Assembly: GCA_002408065.1 (NCBI GenBank)
Contig: DHQI01000007.1
Location: 53,438 to 117,437, forward strand
DNA from: Bacteroidales bacterium UBA5342
Lineage (GTDB): Bacteria; Bacteroidota; Bacteroidia; Bacteroidales; UBA5342
DNA: 64,000 nt
Direction: 5' to 3'
The position numbers and the translations under genes are program-made. The notes under the pieces are model-generated. The model was not told the DNA's origin and did not search any database. It saw only the letters and a program-made list of their open reading frames with translations. Below, one piece after another: positions 19,219 through 27,434 of the stretch (positions are counted from its first letter, which is position 1; every line of letters starts with the position of its first letter).

Positions 19219-19242
19219 TGCTTAAATCTAACACTAAAAAAG

Positions 19243-19935
19243 ATGAAATCGATATTAAGTATCCTTCTATTAATCATATTCTCAGTGACGGTAGTGTCGC
19301 AAATCCCTGAAGGTTTCACCCCTCTTTTCCCAAAAGGAAATCTAGAAGGCTGGACGCGCATAGGAACAAGCTTACCGGATAGTGTATGGACTTGGGAAGG
19401 CAAAATTCTAAAAACAAGCCAAGGGAATACCGGCGGTGCTGGGTGGATTCAGTACAATGAGAAAATGACGGATTTCGAGCTCTATTGTGAATGGAAGTGC
19501 GACTACAATGGTAATTCCGGTCTGTTCCTTCATGTTGGCAATAGTGCCAAAGAACCTTATTGGGAGGCTATCGAAATACAAATATGCGAAGACCCTAGCT
19601 TTAGTTGGTGGTGGGCAAAAGATGGCTATTACATCGGTGATCCACGCCAAATATCAGGTTCAGTATACGGTTTTGCAGGTGGTAATCTTGGCGCTTACAA
19701 TGGCAGAAACAAGTGGAATACAATGCATGTAAGTTACATCAAAGAGCGCATTGTAGTAGTGCTAAACGATGTAGAAATGGTCAATATAAGTGTTAATGAC
19801 TACAACGAAGATATTAAACTCTGGAATAAAACACGCCCGGCACTTTCCAAGCGCCCACGCTCTGGTTATATTGGACTGCAGTCGCACAAGGGGGGAGCTA
19901 CATATTACCGCAATGTAGCCATTAAAAAGTTATAA
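19243..19935 (+). CDS. DUF1080 (3-keto-disaccharide hydrolase-type) secreted protein
   Basis: 230 residues from the ATG starting the signal peptide MKSILSILLLIIFSVTVVSQ. A longer in-frame start at 19186 lies within the GACGGA repeat and is rejected. The rest is one LamG-like beta-sandwich of the DUF1080 family: FTPLFPKGNLEGWTRIG at the start, YCEWKCDYNGNSGLFLHV in the middle, YWEAIEIQI and a closing GYIGLQSHKGGATYYRNVAI strand. Characterised DUF1080 members cleave 3-keto-glycosides or bind sugars. Which applies here is not clear, and no 3-keto-forming oxidoreductase is nearby. It lies 17 bp before the epimerase gene, so the two are co-transcribed. Confidence 0.85.
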   Translation: MKSILSILLLIIFSVTVVSQIPEGFTPLFPKGNLEGWTRIGTSLPDSVWTWEGKILKTSQGNTGGAGWIQYNEKMTDFELYCEWKCDYNGNSGLFLHVGNSAKEPYWEAIEIQICEDPSFSWWWAKDGYYIGDPRQISGSVYGFAGGNLGAYNGRNKWNTMHVSYIKERIVVVLNDVEMVNISVNDYNEDIKLWNKTRPALSKRPRSGYIGLQSHKGGATYYRNVAIKKL

Positions 19936-19952
19936 CTTAAATCAAAACTAAT

Positions 19953-21095
19953 ATGAGAAGAATTAGTATCCTCACAGTTATTTTGGTAAGTGTTCTTTCC
20001 TATTCGTGCCAACAAAATGGGAAAGAAAAAATGCCGTATAAACTTCTGAAAGAGAAAGAATTTATAGGTCAACTAACAGACAAAGGTATAAAACTATTCA
20101 CCTTGAGTAATGAAAATGGCCTTTCTGCCCAAATTACCAATTTAGGAGGACGTGTTGTCTCCCTTTGGGTGCCTGACAAGGCAGGTAATTTCGCCGATGT
20201 TAGTCTGGGGTTCGCTACAGCTCAGGACTATTACGATGCCGGAGAACGCTACTACGGTTGTAGCATCGGGCGCTACGGCAACCGCATAGCTAAGGGCAAA
20301 TTCAGCATCGGAGAAGAAACCTTTACTTTAAACTGTAACAACGGAGCAAACACACTCCACGGCGGGCCTACTGGTTTTGGTGAAAGAATATGGAAGGGCA
20401 AACAACTTAGCCCTTCAAAGCTTGAAATCAGCTACAAGTCTGCTGACGGAGAAGAAGGCTACCCCGGCAATCTAAACGTGCGTGTACTTTTTCACCTAAC
20501 TAATGACAATGAGTTTAAGATTGAATACTTTGCCACGTGCGACAAAACCTGTCCGGTTAACCTGACCAATCATACCTTTTTTAACCTGGCTGGTGAGGCT
20601 AGTGGCACCATAAACAATCATCTGCTGATGATTAATGCGGACCATTTTACACCTATAGACTCCACTCTAATCCCTACAGGAGATATTGCGGATGTTTCAG
20701 GTACGCCTTTCGACTTTAGAAAAGCAAGTGCTATTGGATCAAGGTTAGACATCGTTAATCAACAGTTAAAATTTGGCGCAGGCTACGATCACAACTGGGT
20801 GCTGAATCAGAATGGTAATGGTTTATTTCACGCAGCTACCTTAACTGAACCCATCTCTGGTCGCACTATGGAAGTCATTACAAACGAGCCAGGTTTACAG
20901 TTTTATGGTGGTAATTTTATGAGCGGCAGTGATATTGGCAAGTTTGGTAAGGCTTTTAACTACCGGGAAGCTCTTTGCCTGGAAACACAGCATTTTCCAG
21001 ATAGTCCTAATCACTCTAATTTCCCTTCTACTTTATTAAATCCGGGAGAAGAATATTACTCGATATGTGTTTATAAGTTTACGCAAAAACAATAG
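19953..21095 (+). CDS. galM: Aldose 1-epimerase (mutarotase), lipoprotein
   Basis: 380 residues. It interconverts alpha and beta anomers of hexoses such as galactose. The diagnostic blocks are all present: GRYGNRIAKGKF, NGANTLHGG (substrate His), NLTNHTFFNLAG (catalytic His), PGLQFYGGNF and LCLETQHFPDSPNH, with the catalytic Glu in LCLETQ. The leader MRRISILTVILVSVLSYSC ends in a plausible lipobox, so the enzyme is exported and lipid-anchored, as is common in Bacteroidota polysaccharide loci, in contrast to the cytosolic GalM of enterobacteria. It is the last gene of the plus operon, followed by a terminator, and supports galactose or a similar hexose as a product of the locus. Confidence 0.92.
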   Translation: MRRISILTVILVSVLSYSCQQNGKEKMPYKLLKEKEFIGQLTDKGIKLFTLSNENGLSAQITNLGGRVVSLWVPDKAGNFADVSLGFATAQDYYDAGERYYGCSIGRYGNRIAKGKFSIGEETFTLNCNNGANTLHGGPTGFGERIWKGKQLSPSKLEISYKSADGEEGYPGNLNVRVLFHLTNDNEFKIEYFATCDKTCPVNLTNHTFFNLAGEASGTINNHLLMINADHFTPIDSTLIPTGDIADVSGTPFDFRKASAIGSRLDIVNQQLKFGAGYDHNWVLNQNGNGLFHAATLTEPISGRTMEVITNEPGLQFYGGNFMSGSDIGKFGKAFNYREALCLETQHFPDSPNHSNFPSTLLNPGEEYYSICVYKFTQKQ

Positions 21096-21105
21096 TCCCA
21101 AAGCA

Positions 21106-21148
21106 CACTAAAAAAGCAGAAAATCTAAGATTTCCTGCTTTTTTAGTT
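21106..21148. terminator. Bidirectional terminator between convergent genes
   Basis: Arms CTAAAAAAGCAGAAAATCT and AGATTTCCTGCTTTTTTAG pair with a single A/C mismatch around a minimal loop, giving T tracts on both strands. It separates the epimerase gene from the 21164 gene. Confidence 0.8.
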
Positions 21149-21163
21149 TAAGACAGAGTCGTT

Positions 21164-24100
21164 CTATTTCTGTAAAACAATACGCCCAACAAACTCTTCT
21201 CCAGTGCTATTTATCGTTTTAACACAATAAATACCATTTTCTAAACCTGATAAATCAACGTGATCATCCTCTACTTTTAAACGAAATGATTTGAGCTGTT
21301 TTCCATCCATCGAATAGACCTTCAATATTTCAAAACTTTTATCAGATGAAAAAAACAGTTTTCCACTTACCGGATTGGGGTAAAAAACGACTTCTCTATA
21401 TTCCTGTTCTGTAACAGATGCTTCTGTATTATCAACTTTAACATTTGTAAATGAATAAATCCCGTTTGCATCACGCGTATGGGTAGTAGCAGCCAATGCT
21501 ACATAGATGTCAGTCCCCATAGCAATGGTGACACTTCTGACATCCGTCCAGCTTACACCATCAGCACTAACAGCGCCAGTAAACAGGTTTCCTTGACGTG
21601 TCATCCGTACCCAATACGGCGCCTGTTCCTTTGTTTTTGGCAGAGGTTTTTGATTAACCACACCATTTGTTTCAACTCTATCACGTACTACTGGCCCAGA
21701 ATCCGAAATCATAAACATAGAAGCCATCTTAGCCCCATCATCAAGTGTTTCACGCATCATTACACCAGCCATTGCGTAAGCTGCTAACTTAGAAAAGGTA
21801 TTGACTTTAGCAACAATACTGCCGTTACCTGAAAACGAACGATAAATAATCGCGCCTCTATCTTTTCCTGTCCAGAAATCCATATCACCAGCATTCAGGG
21901 TAAAGGTACCCTCAGTATATGTTGCATCAGAAGCCATAGCCATCTCATCCATTCCTAAGTCTTTGTGCTCCCAAGGCTGAGGCAAATCATCTGGGTTCGT
22001 CTTAGGCGTACGGCCTGGCATAGCTGTAGATGGCAAGGAATTTTCTTCTTCAAAAACGCCAATCACACGGTAGTCGTAAAGCACAAAATCATCCGCTGTA
22101 TTATCAATAATGAAAAGAGAATCTCCCTTTATAGAATCAATTCTTGCAAATTCATTTTGCCCTGCCAAAGAACGCTCAACAATATAGCCAAGCTCATCAC
22201 TAATATCACCCCAAACGATTTTAAGATTGCTCCCCTCAAAAATTGTTACAGCTAAACCCTCCGGCGCTTTTATCACCACATCGCAGGCATCGCCAATACC
22301 GTCACCATCCGCATCTTTTTGGTCTGGATTATAAGCATCTACACAATTGTCCACATCATTAGCTACACCGTCACCATCCACATCGTTGGGATCGTCAGAA
22401 TACCAGCGATCCACCAATTTTTCTTCACACTTTCCAAAAGAGACACCCCGCCAGCGGGCGCGTGCAAAACCAAAAGCATTGCCTTCGGGTACCAGTTCAT
22501 TAGAATTAGATAAGAATTCTACAAGAATTTCAGCTCCGGCATTTATCGCAACATCCATTTTCCCGACTCTATAAGGCGTATATTCTGCTATTGTTGTTCC
22601 GTGTATACGTGGGTTCTCAAAGTCAATCACCTTATTACCATCTACAAAAACCCTATAAGAGCACTCGCCATCAGACTCTAACAACGAAGTGAAGATCAAC
22701 GAATAAACTCCTGTCTCGCCATCAAAAGTGCCTTTTGCTGCTGCCCATTTGTTGGTCGGTTGTTGTACCGTATTTATTTGCACAGCCATACGTCCATTGT
22801 CAAGCGAACCCTTAGCTTCATATCCGCTCACATTCAGGTCCCAATCTGTATATGTGATTTCATTACAATCTATTATTTGATCACAATCTAGTTCACCTGT
22901 TGGTAAAGACGTACCTGACTTAGCAATTTTAAAGCCATCGAGCTGAACACCGGCACTACGGCCTCCAATTTGTATCGTATGTTCACCTGCAGAGAGCTGA
23001 TAGACAGTAGTGATGACCTTATCCCCTGGCTCATATTGGTTTTGCCAAATCCAGTTAGCCCACTGCCCCTTAACCATCGTTTTGATCCAGCTTCCGTTAT
23101 CCACTTTCACAAAGATGTCATTACATTCATCACTCGCTGCATCAGCAGGACAATTACAGTAACTTCTATCACGGCGTCCTCTGACAAAAACAGTATAATT
23201 ACCAGCTTCTTTCACCGTAAAAGTATGGGTCAAAATATCCGAAGCAGAAGGAGACGAGAACTTATCAGGTCCATTCCATACCACATAGGCACTACCACTA
23301 AAGCCGGAGTTTTGTGTACTTAGCTCCCATTTACTACCTGAGGGTATACTCAGATCTTCAGCCTCGAAACAGGCAACTATCAGCGAAGCATCTTGGTTTT
23401 CTTCCACCTCTCCACCTTCAAACAAAGCTTTCATTTCAGGCCATCCCCCTTTGTCATCACCATTATTGGGACCGCCCGTAATCAACCACCAGGTCATACC
23501 TGCGTCCGACACGTCAAAGGTGTTTTTTTCGTTTCTATCAAATAACCATTTCCAGTTATCATCACTTTTGGGGGAATTTTTAAGCCATAGCCATTTTGCC
23601 TCTGGCGTATTAAAATCATAATTTCCATCACTACTGTTTTGGTCTATAATATCATAAAAGGTCACTTCCTTAAAGTCACTTTTCATATCAGCCCAAGTGT
23701 GAAAATTTTGAGCATCATTATGCCTATTGTTCCAGCCAGAATGTGAAATACAGTGAATATATTGTCTTTTGTCAGCAGCACATGCGTCAAGACATCGCCA
23801 AGGCATTTCCATAGGACCGGCACAAATAAACCATAAAGGATTATCGGCCGATGCCGTCGCCGCTTTTGCTACAAAGTTAGCCACTGCTTCAGTTGCCTCT
23901 TTTTGATCATCGAAGACGATGCTTGTATTTAATCCAAAACGTTGAGCTCCTATTTCAGCAGCTTCTACCATTTTAGAATTCATGGTGATATCGTTATCGC
24001 CCATATGGTCTGAATGATCATAATGCACCAACTTATCACCTAGACCGGCATAATGCAACATAGCTAATGACATTGCAGTAGCACCATAATCGTCCTTATC

Positions 24101-24223
24101 GTGCTGATTACCATCTGAACTAAAAGCAATCATACCTCCAGGGAAATTTACGCTTGACAATTGAGCTTGGCTTACCACAAAGCCAAAACAAGTCAGTACA
24201 AAAATCAATAGTGTTTTTTTCAT
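21164..24223 (-). CDS. Modular T9SS protein with nucleoside-hydrolase-like domain, CBM-like, TSP3 and Fn3 domains
   Basis: 1019 residues with a signal peptide (MKKTLLIFVLTCFGFVVSQAQ). Residues about 28-290 resemble the nucleoside-hydrolase fold: SSDGNQHDKDDYGATAM has the DxNxxDxDD-type metal site. Then follow a CBM-like jelly roll (about 296-450; CFEAEDLSIPSGSKW), a second beta-sandwich (about 460-610), thrombospondin type 3 calcium repeats (DPNDVDGDGVANDVDNCVDA, about 620-655), an Fn3-like domain (about 660-745), a concanavalin-type module (about 760-935; MRETLDDGAKM, VVRDRVETNG) and a T9SS sorting domain (about 945-1019; VVFYPNPVSGK). The concanavalin module is closely shared with the 27435 product. 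It is exported to the surface, and the catalytic role on sugars is inferred from context. Confidence 0.8.
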   Translation of the reverse strand: MKKTLLIFVLTCFGFVVSQAQLSSVNFPGGMIAFSSDGNQHDKDDYGATAMSLAMLHYAGLGDKLVHYDHSDHMGDNDITMNSKMVEAAEIGAQRFGLNTSIVFDDQKEATEAVANFVAKAATASADNPLWFICAGPMEMPWRCLDACAADKRQYIHCISHSGWNNRHNDAQNFHTWADMKSDFKEVTFYDIIDQNSSDGNYDFNTPEAKWLWLKNSPKSDDNWKWLFDRNEKNTFDVSDAGMTWWLITGGPNNGDDKGGWPEMKALFEGGEVEENQDASLIVACFEAEDLSIPSGSKWELSTQNSGFSGSAYVVWNGPDKFSSPSASDILTHTFTVKEAGNYTVFVRGRRDRSYCNCPADAASDECNDIFVKVDNGSWIKTMVKGQWANWIWQNQYEPGDKVITTVYQLSAGEHTIQIGGRSAGVQLDGFKIAKSGTSLPTGELDCDQIIDCNEITYTDWDLNVSGYEAKGSLDNGRMAVQINTVQQPTNKWAAAKGTFDGETGVYSLIFTSLLESDGECSYRVFVDGNKVIDFENPRIHGTTIAEYTPYRVGKMDVAINAGAEILVEFLSNSNELVPEGNAFGFARARWRGVSFGKCEEKLVDRWYSDDPNDVDGDGVANDVDNCVDAYNPDQKDADGDGIGDACDVVIKAPEGLAVTIFEGSNLKIVWGDISDELGYIVERSLAGQNEFARIDSIKGDSLFIIDNTADDFVLYDYRVIGVFEEENSLPSTAMPGRTPKTNPDDLPQPWEHKDLGMDEMAMASDATYTEGTFTLNAGDMDFWTGKDRGAIIYRSFSGNGSIVAKVNTFSKLAAYAMAGVMMRETLDDGAKMASMFMISDSGPVVRDRVETNGVVNQKPLPKTKEQAPYWVRMTRQGNLFTGAVSADGVSWTDVRSVTIAMGTDIYVALAATTHTRDANGIYSFTNVKVDNTEASVTEQEYREVVFYPNPVSGKLFFSSDKSFEILKVYSMDGKQLKSFRLKVEDDHVDLSGLENGIYCVKTINSTGEEFVGRIVLQK

Positions 24224-24295
24224 AATTTAATTTTTTAATAATAAATATTAGGGTTAACAAAAAGACAAGCAAAGACTTACAACTCTCGCCACAAG

Positions 24296-25615
24296 CTATT
24301 TAGCTTGAATTATACGAAAAGAATCAATTCTGACTAATTCCCGGCCTTCAGTTCCTTCGAAAACGAAACTTAAGGAAATATCACCTTCAGGGTTTTTATT
24401 CAGAGGAATAGATAATACTTGATATTTAGACCAACTGTGCGTAGAAGAAAAAGAAGCTCTTCCCAGTTCGGGTCCATTAGCATTAAATGCCTTTACAGAA
24501 ATCTCTCCTCCCTCTTTATTATTACAAGAATAAAGCAATTCTATAGTCGCGTTATAGGGGACATTTTTAATATTTGGGAAATTTAGAAAATCACCATTTT
24601 TCAGCTTCTGAATTTCAAATCCGTTGTTACGAAATTCGACCTTTTCAGGCCCTAGGGACTTTGCCATAAACCACTCGGCCTGTATGGTGTCCCAAGTGGC
24701 ATCATATTGTCCTACCCCGTATTGTTTTATAAGCTCTTCCATAGGAGCAATGGTGCCATCCTTTTTATAATGCACATAGGCTAATGAAGCAAAACGGTAA
24801 CGCCTTCTTTTGCCATCTTTCAATGTTGTATAGTTGACAAAATTTTGATTATTAAAATCAAAAAAGCCAAGATGACCTTTGGCACTATGCTCACCGATAT
24901 AGGTATAGGGTCCATATATGTTTTTAGACATCGCATAAGGGCTTCTCCATGATAGGTAATAATAATCGTTGTGCTTGTGTATAAAAGAGGCATCAACAGG
25001 AGGAGTATCTTTAGAATAATCACCAATGATTTCAATCTTTCGTGGTGCTTCTTTTAAGGAAAGCATATCATCGCTTAGGGCTGCGATGTAGTAGTTAATT
25101 TTTCTTTTTTTATGGTTGCCGAAGGTCATATAAGCCTGTCCGTCATCATCAATCAGCACACAGTTGTCGTACTCATGTGCATCAGTTAATTCTTCTGGCA
25201 AAATTGGTTTTCCCAATGCATCCTTCCAAGGACCTTTAGGCGAATCAGCCACCGCCACGCCGGTACTCTTTACATAATTACTGAAATACCAATACCATTT
25301 GCCCTCTTTCTCTATACCATGCCCGGCAAAGCATTTATCACTCTTCCCCATATAAAGATCGGCAGGGTCTAGCATACTCTCATACTCCCAATGGACTAAA
25401 TCAGTAGAAGAAAAACACCTCCAGTACGGCATTACAAAGGTTTTTATTTCTTTATCGTATGGATATAAGTCTGTTCCACAAAAAGCATAAGCTCTGTCGC
25501 CAACCTGAATAATATTGACGTCAGGCATCGAAAAAGGAGGGTTAATCTGAACTTGTGCCTGTAGGCTAATAATCAAAGTACACAGGATTAAAATAAAGTT
25601 ATTTTTAATAGTCAT
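24296..25615 (-). CDS. GH43-like glycosidase with CBM6-like tail and altered acid residue
   Basis: 439 residues with a signal peptide (MTIKNNFILILCTLIISLQAQ). Residues about 23-315 form the GH43-type propeller with Asp32 in FSMPDVNIIQVGD (base position) and Asp150 in HEYDNCVLIDDDG. At the acid position, where other family members have Glu (E-A-S/A-F/W), this protein has Asp208 in PPVDASFIHKHNDYYYLSW. That substitution may alter or abolish hydrolysis. Residues about 320-439 (ELGRASFSSTHSWSKYQVL, SLSFVFEG) look like a CBM6-type jelly roll. It lies 72 bp upstream of the start of the 21164 gene and is likely co-transcribed with it. The gap before it is divergent from the 25944 sulfatase. Confidence 0.82.
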   Translation of the reverse strand: MTIKNNFILILCTLIISLQAQVQINPPFSMPDVNIIQVGDRAYAFCGTDLYPYDKEIKTFVMPYWRCFSSTDLVHWEYESMLDPADLYMGKSDKCFAGHGIEKEGKWYWYFSNYVKSTGVAVADSPKGPWKDALGKPILPEELTDAHEYDNCVLIDDDGQAYMTFGNHKKRKINYYIAALSDDMLSLKEAPRKIEIIGDYSKDTPPVDASFIHKHNDYYYLSWRSPYAMSKNIYGPYTYIGEHSAKGHLGFFDFNNQNFVNYTTLKDGKRRRYRFASLAYVHYKKDGTIAPMEELIKQYGVGQYDATWDTIQAEWFMAKSLGPEKVEFRNNGFEIQKLKNGDFLNFPNIKNVPYNATIELLYSCNNKEGGEISVKAFNANGPELGRASFSSTHSWSKYQVLSIPLNKNPEGDISLSFVFEGTEGRELVRIDSFRIIQAK

Positions 25616-25943
25616 ATGGATAGGAGTATATATTACGATAACAGGTCTTAGTCAATAAATTCATTATACAAAGTGGAATTCTATAACTCACAACTCCAGT
25701 AGAGACAACAAAAGAGTTAAACCACAGCTAAAACAAAACACGCTAATACCCCCAGCCTCCAAGTGCATACTTTTCGACATTCAAAGAGATTATTTTTCAA
25801 GAAATGTTGTTTGCTTATATGTACCAATATTATGTACTAGTGTTCTTGAAACAGCATCCTTGCCTACTTGCGTACAATAGAGCCAGTCATAATCACAAGT
25901 GTTTATTTAATTGCTTATCTATATTTTCACCCTAAAACTAAAA
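25616..25943. other. Divergent regulatory gap, no gene seen
   Basis: 328 bp between the GH43-like and sulfatase genes. It is A/T-rich, with near-matches ATGTACC (25819), ATGTACT (25832) and CGTACAA (25871) to the TGTACA motif but no perfect copy and no exact TAnnTTTG box. No gene or structured RNA was recognised. Confidence 0.5.
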
Positions 25944-27416
25944 ATGATGTTATTGAAAAAGTTATCCTTATCGGTCTTATTGAGTTGTCTGTTTTTTGTA
26001 TCAAAAGCAGTTTCTCCCCCTAACATTGTTTTTATACTTGCCGACGACTGGGGATGGACCGACTGGCAAATGAATGGCGACATTAATGGATCTACGTTTT
26101 ACGAAACCCCGCACCTGGATAAACTGGCACAAGAAGGTGTCTATTTCACACAAGCCTATGTTCACCCCTTATGTTCGCCTACACGTGCTGCTTTAATGAG
26201 CGGGAAATACCCAGGAGCACGCCTCCATATGCACCAGGCTATTACCAGTCATAGTGTTTCGCAACCGAAGCTGCCAACCATAGCTAGTGCGAATAAAAAG
26301 ACCTGTTTCCCTCAATCCCGAAACCACCTACCTTTGAGTGAAATAACCTTGGCCGAGGAATTAAAAAAAGCCGGTTATCAGACGCATCATTTCGGCAAAT
26401 GGCACCTTGGTAACAAGAACTACTACCCAACTCTTCAAGGTTTCGACAGCCAGTTTGCAGTGGGTGGTGCAGGGCCTGGCCGAGGGGGTTATTTTGCACC
26501 GTATTCTGGCTTAGATGATATCATTCAGGGTCCTGACGGGGAATATATTGCTGAACGCTTAAGCAATGAAGTTTGCCAAAAGCTGGAAGACCTGCAAAAC
26601 GAAAGGTTTTTCATTTATTTAGCACATTTCAATGTACATTCTCCTTATCAAGGCAAAACGGATTTAATTCAGAAATACTCGTCAAAAATTGATAGTAACA
26701 ACAAACACCAGCACCCAACTATGGCTGCAATGGTTGAGTCACTCGACCAAAGCGTGGGGCAAGTAATGGCTAAAATCGAAGCACTTGGGCTAAGCGACAA
26801 TACCATGATAATAGTGATGGGTGACAATGGTGGTATACATTGGGCGAATGACAAAAACTACCCCCATACCAGAATAACATCCAATGCCCCCCTAAGAGCA
26901 GGAAAATCGTGTTTTTATGAAGGTGGTGTACGTGTCCCCTTATTAATAAAATATCCGCCCCTAACAGAAGCAGGCCGCAGCGAGCACACGCCAGTGCATA
27001 TCGTCGATTTCTACCCTACATTGCTATCATTAGCCCAAGCTAACATAAGCCCAGAAAAGGACGCATACGATGGCGTTAACATCATCCCGCTTATAGCTAA
27101 TACTGCTAAGATTGAGCAAAGACCTATCTATTGTCATTTCCCGCGTACCAAACAGATAGGAGCTCCCGTGGGAGGATCATACATCCGCTACGGTGATTAC
27201 AAACTATGCCGTTTGTATGGCCTGAACTATGATGGTACTGATGCCTATGAATTGTACAATATAGAACAAGACCCCGGTGAACAAAGGGATTCATCTACAC
27301 TACTTCCACAGGTCTCCGAAGAACTCAAACAAATGCTGGATCAATGGTTAACAGAAACAGGTGCCTTGGTGCCTCATATCAACCCGGATTGGACAAATAT
27401 GACAATAAACAATTAA
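25944..27416 (+). CDS. S1 family sulfatase, exported
   Basis: 490 residues from the ATG at 25944 (MMLLKKLSLSVLLSCLFF), which begins the signal peptide; an upstream in-frame ATG at 25911 adds leader-like residues. Metal-binding ILADDWGWTD and the formylglycine motif C-S-P-T-R (Cys77, in HPLCSPTRAALMSG) identify a type I arylsulfatase-fold enzyme. HFGKWHLG, MGDNGG and the later RAGKSCFYEGGVRVP block complete the signature. The Cys must be converted to formylglycine by a maturase encoded elsewhere. It hydrolyses sulfate esters on a sugar whose position cannot be read from sequence; the whole block resembles the GALNS/arylsulfatase A-like branch. The gene lies 18 bp before the 27435 gene in an operon. 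Confidence 0.93.
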   Translation: MMLLKKLSLSVLLSCLFFVSKAVSPPNIVFILADDWGWTDWQMNGDINGSTFYETPHLDKLAQEGVYFTQAYVHPLCSPTRAALMSGKYPGARLHMHQAITSHSVSQPKLPTIASANKKTCFPQSRNHLPLSEITLAEELKKAGYQTHHFGKWHLGNKNYYPTLQGFDSQFAVGGAGPGRGGYFAPYSGLDDIIQGPDGEYIAERLSNEVCQKLEDLQNERFFIYLAHFNVHSPYQGKTDLIQKYSSKIDSNNKHQHPTMAAMVESLDQSVGQVMAKIEALGLSDNTMIIVMGDNGGIHWANDKNYPHTRITSNAPLRAGKSCFYEGGVRVPLLIKYPPLTEAGRSEHTPVHIVDFYPTLLSLAQANISPEKDAYDGVNIIPLIANTAKIEQRPIYCHFPRTKQIGAPVGGSYIRYGDYKLCRLYGLNYDGTDAYELYNIEQDPGEQRDSSTLLPQVSEELKQMLDQWLTETGALVPHINPDWTNMTINN

Positions 27417-27434
27417 ACTCTAATACTATCAATT

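Noticed and set aside
19098..19403. Open frames on both strands through the GACGGA repeat region (for example 19098-19403 minus, 18839-19189 plus)
   Set aside because: They translate the repeat into low-complexity peptide and overlap well-supported genes; no independent coding evidence.
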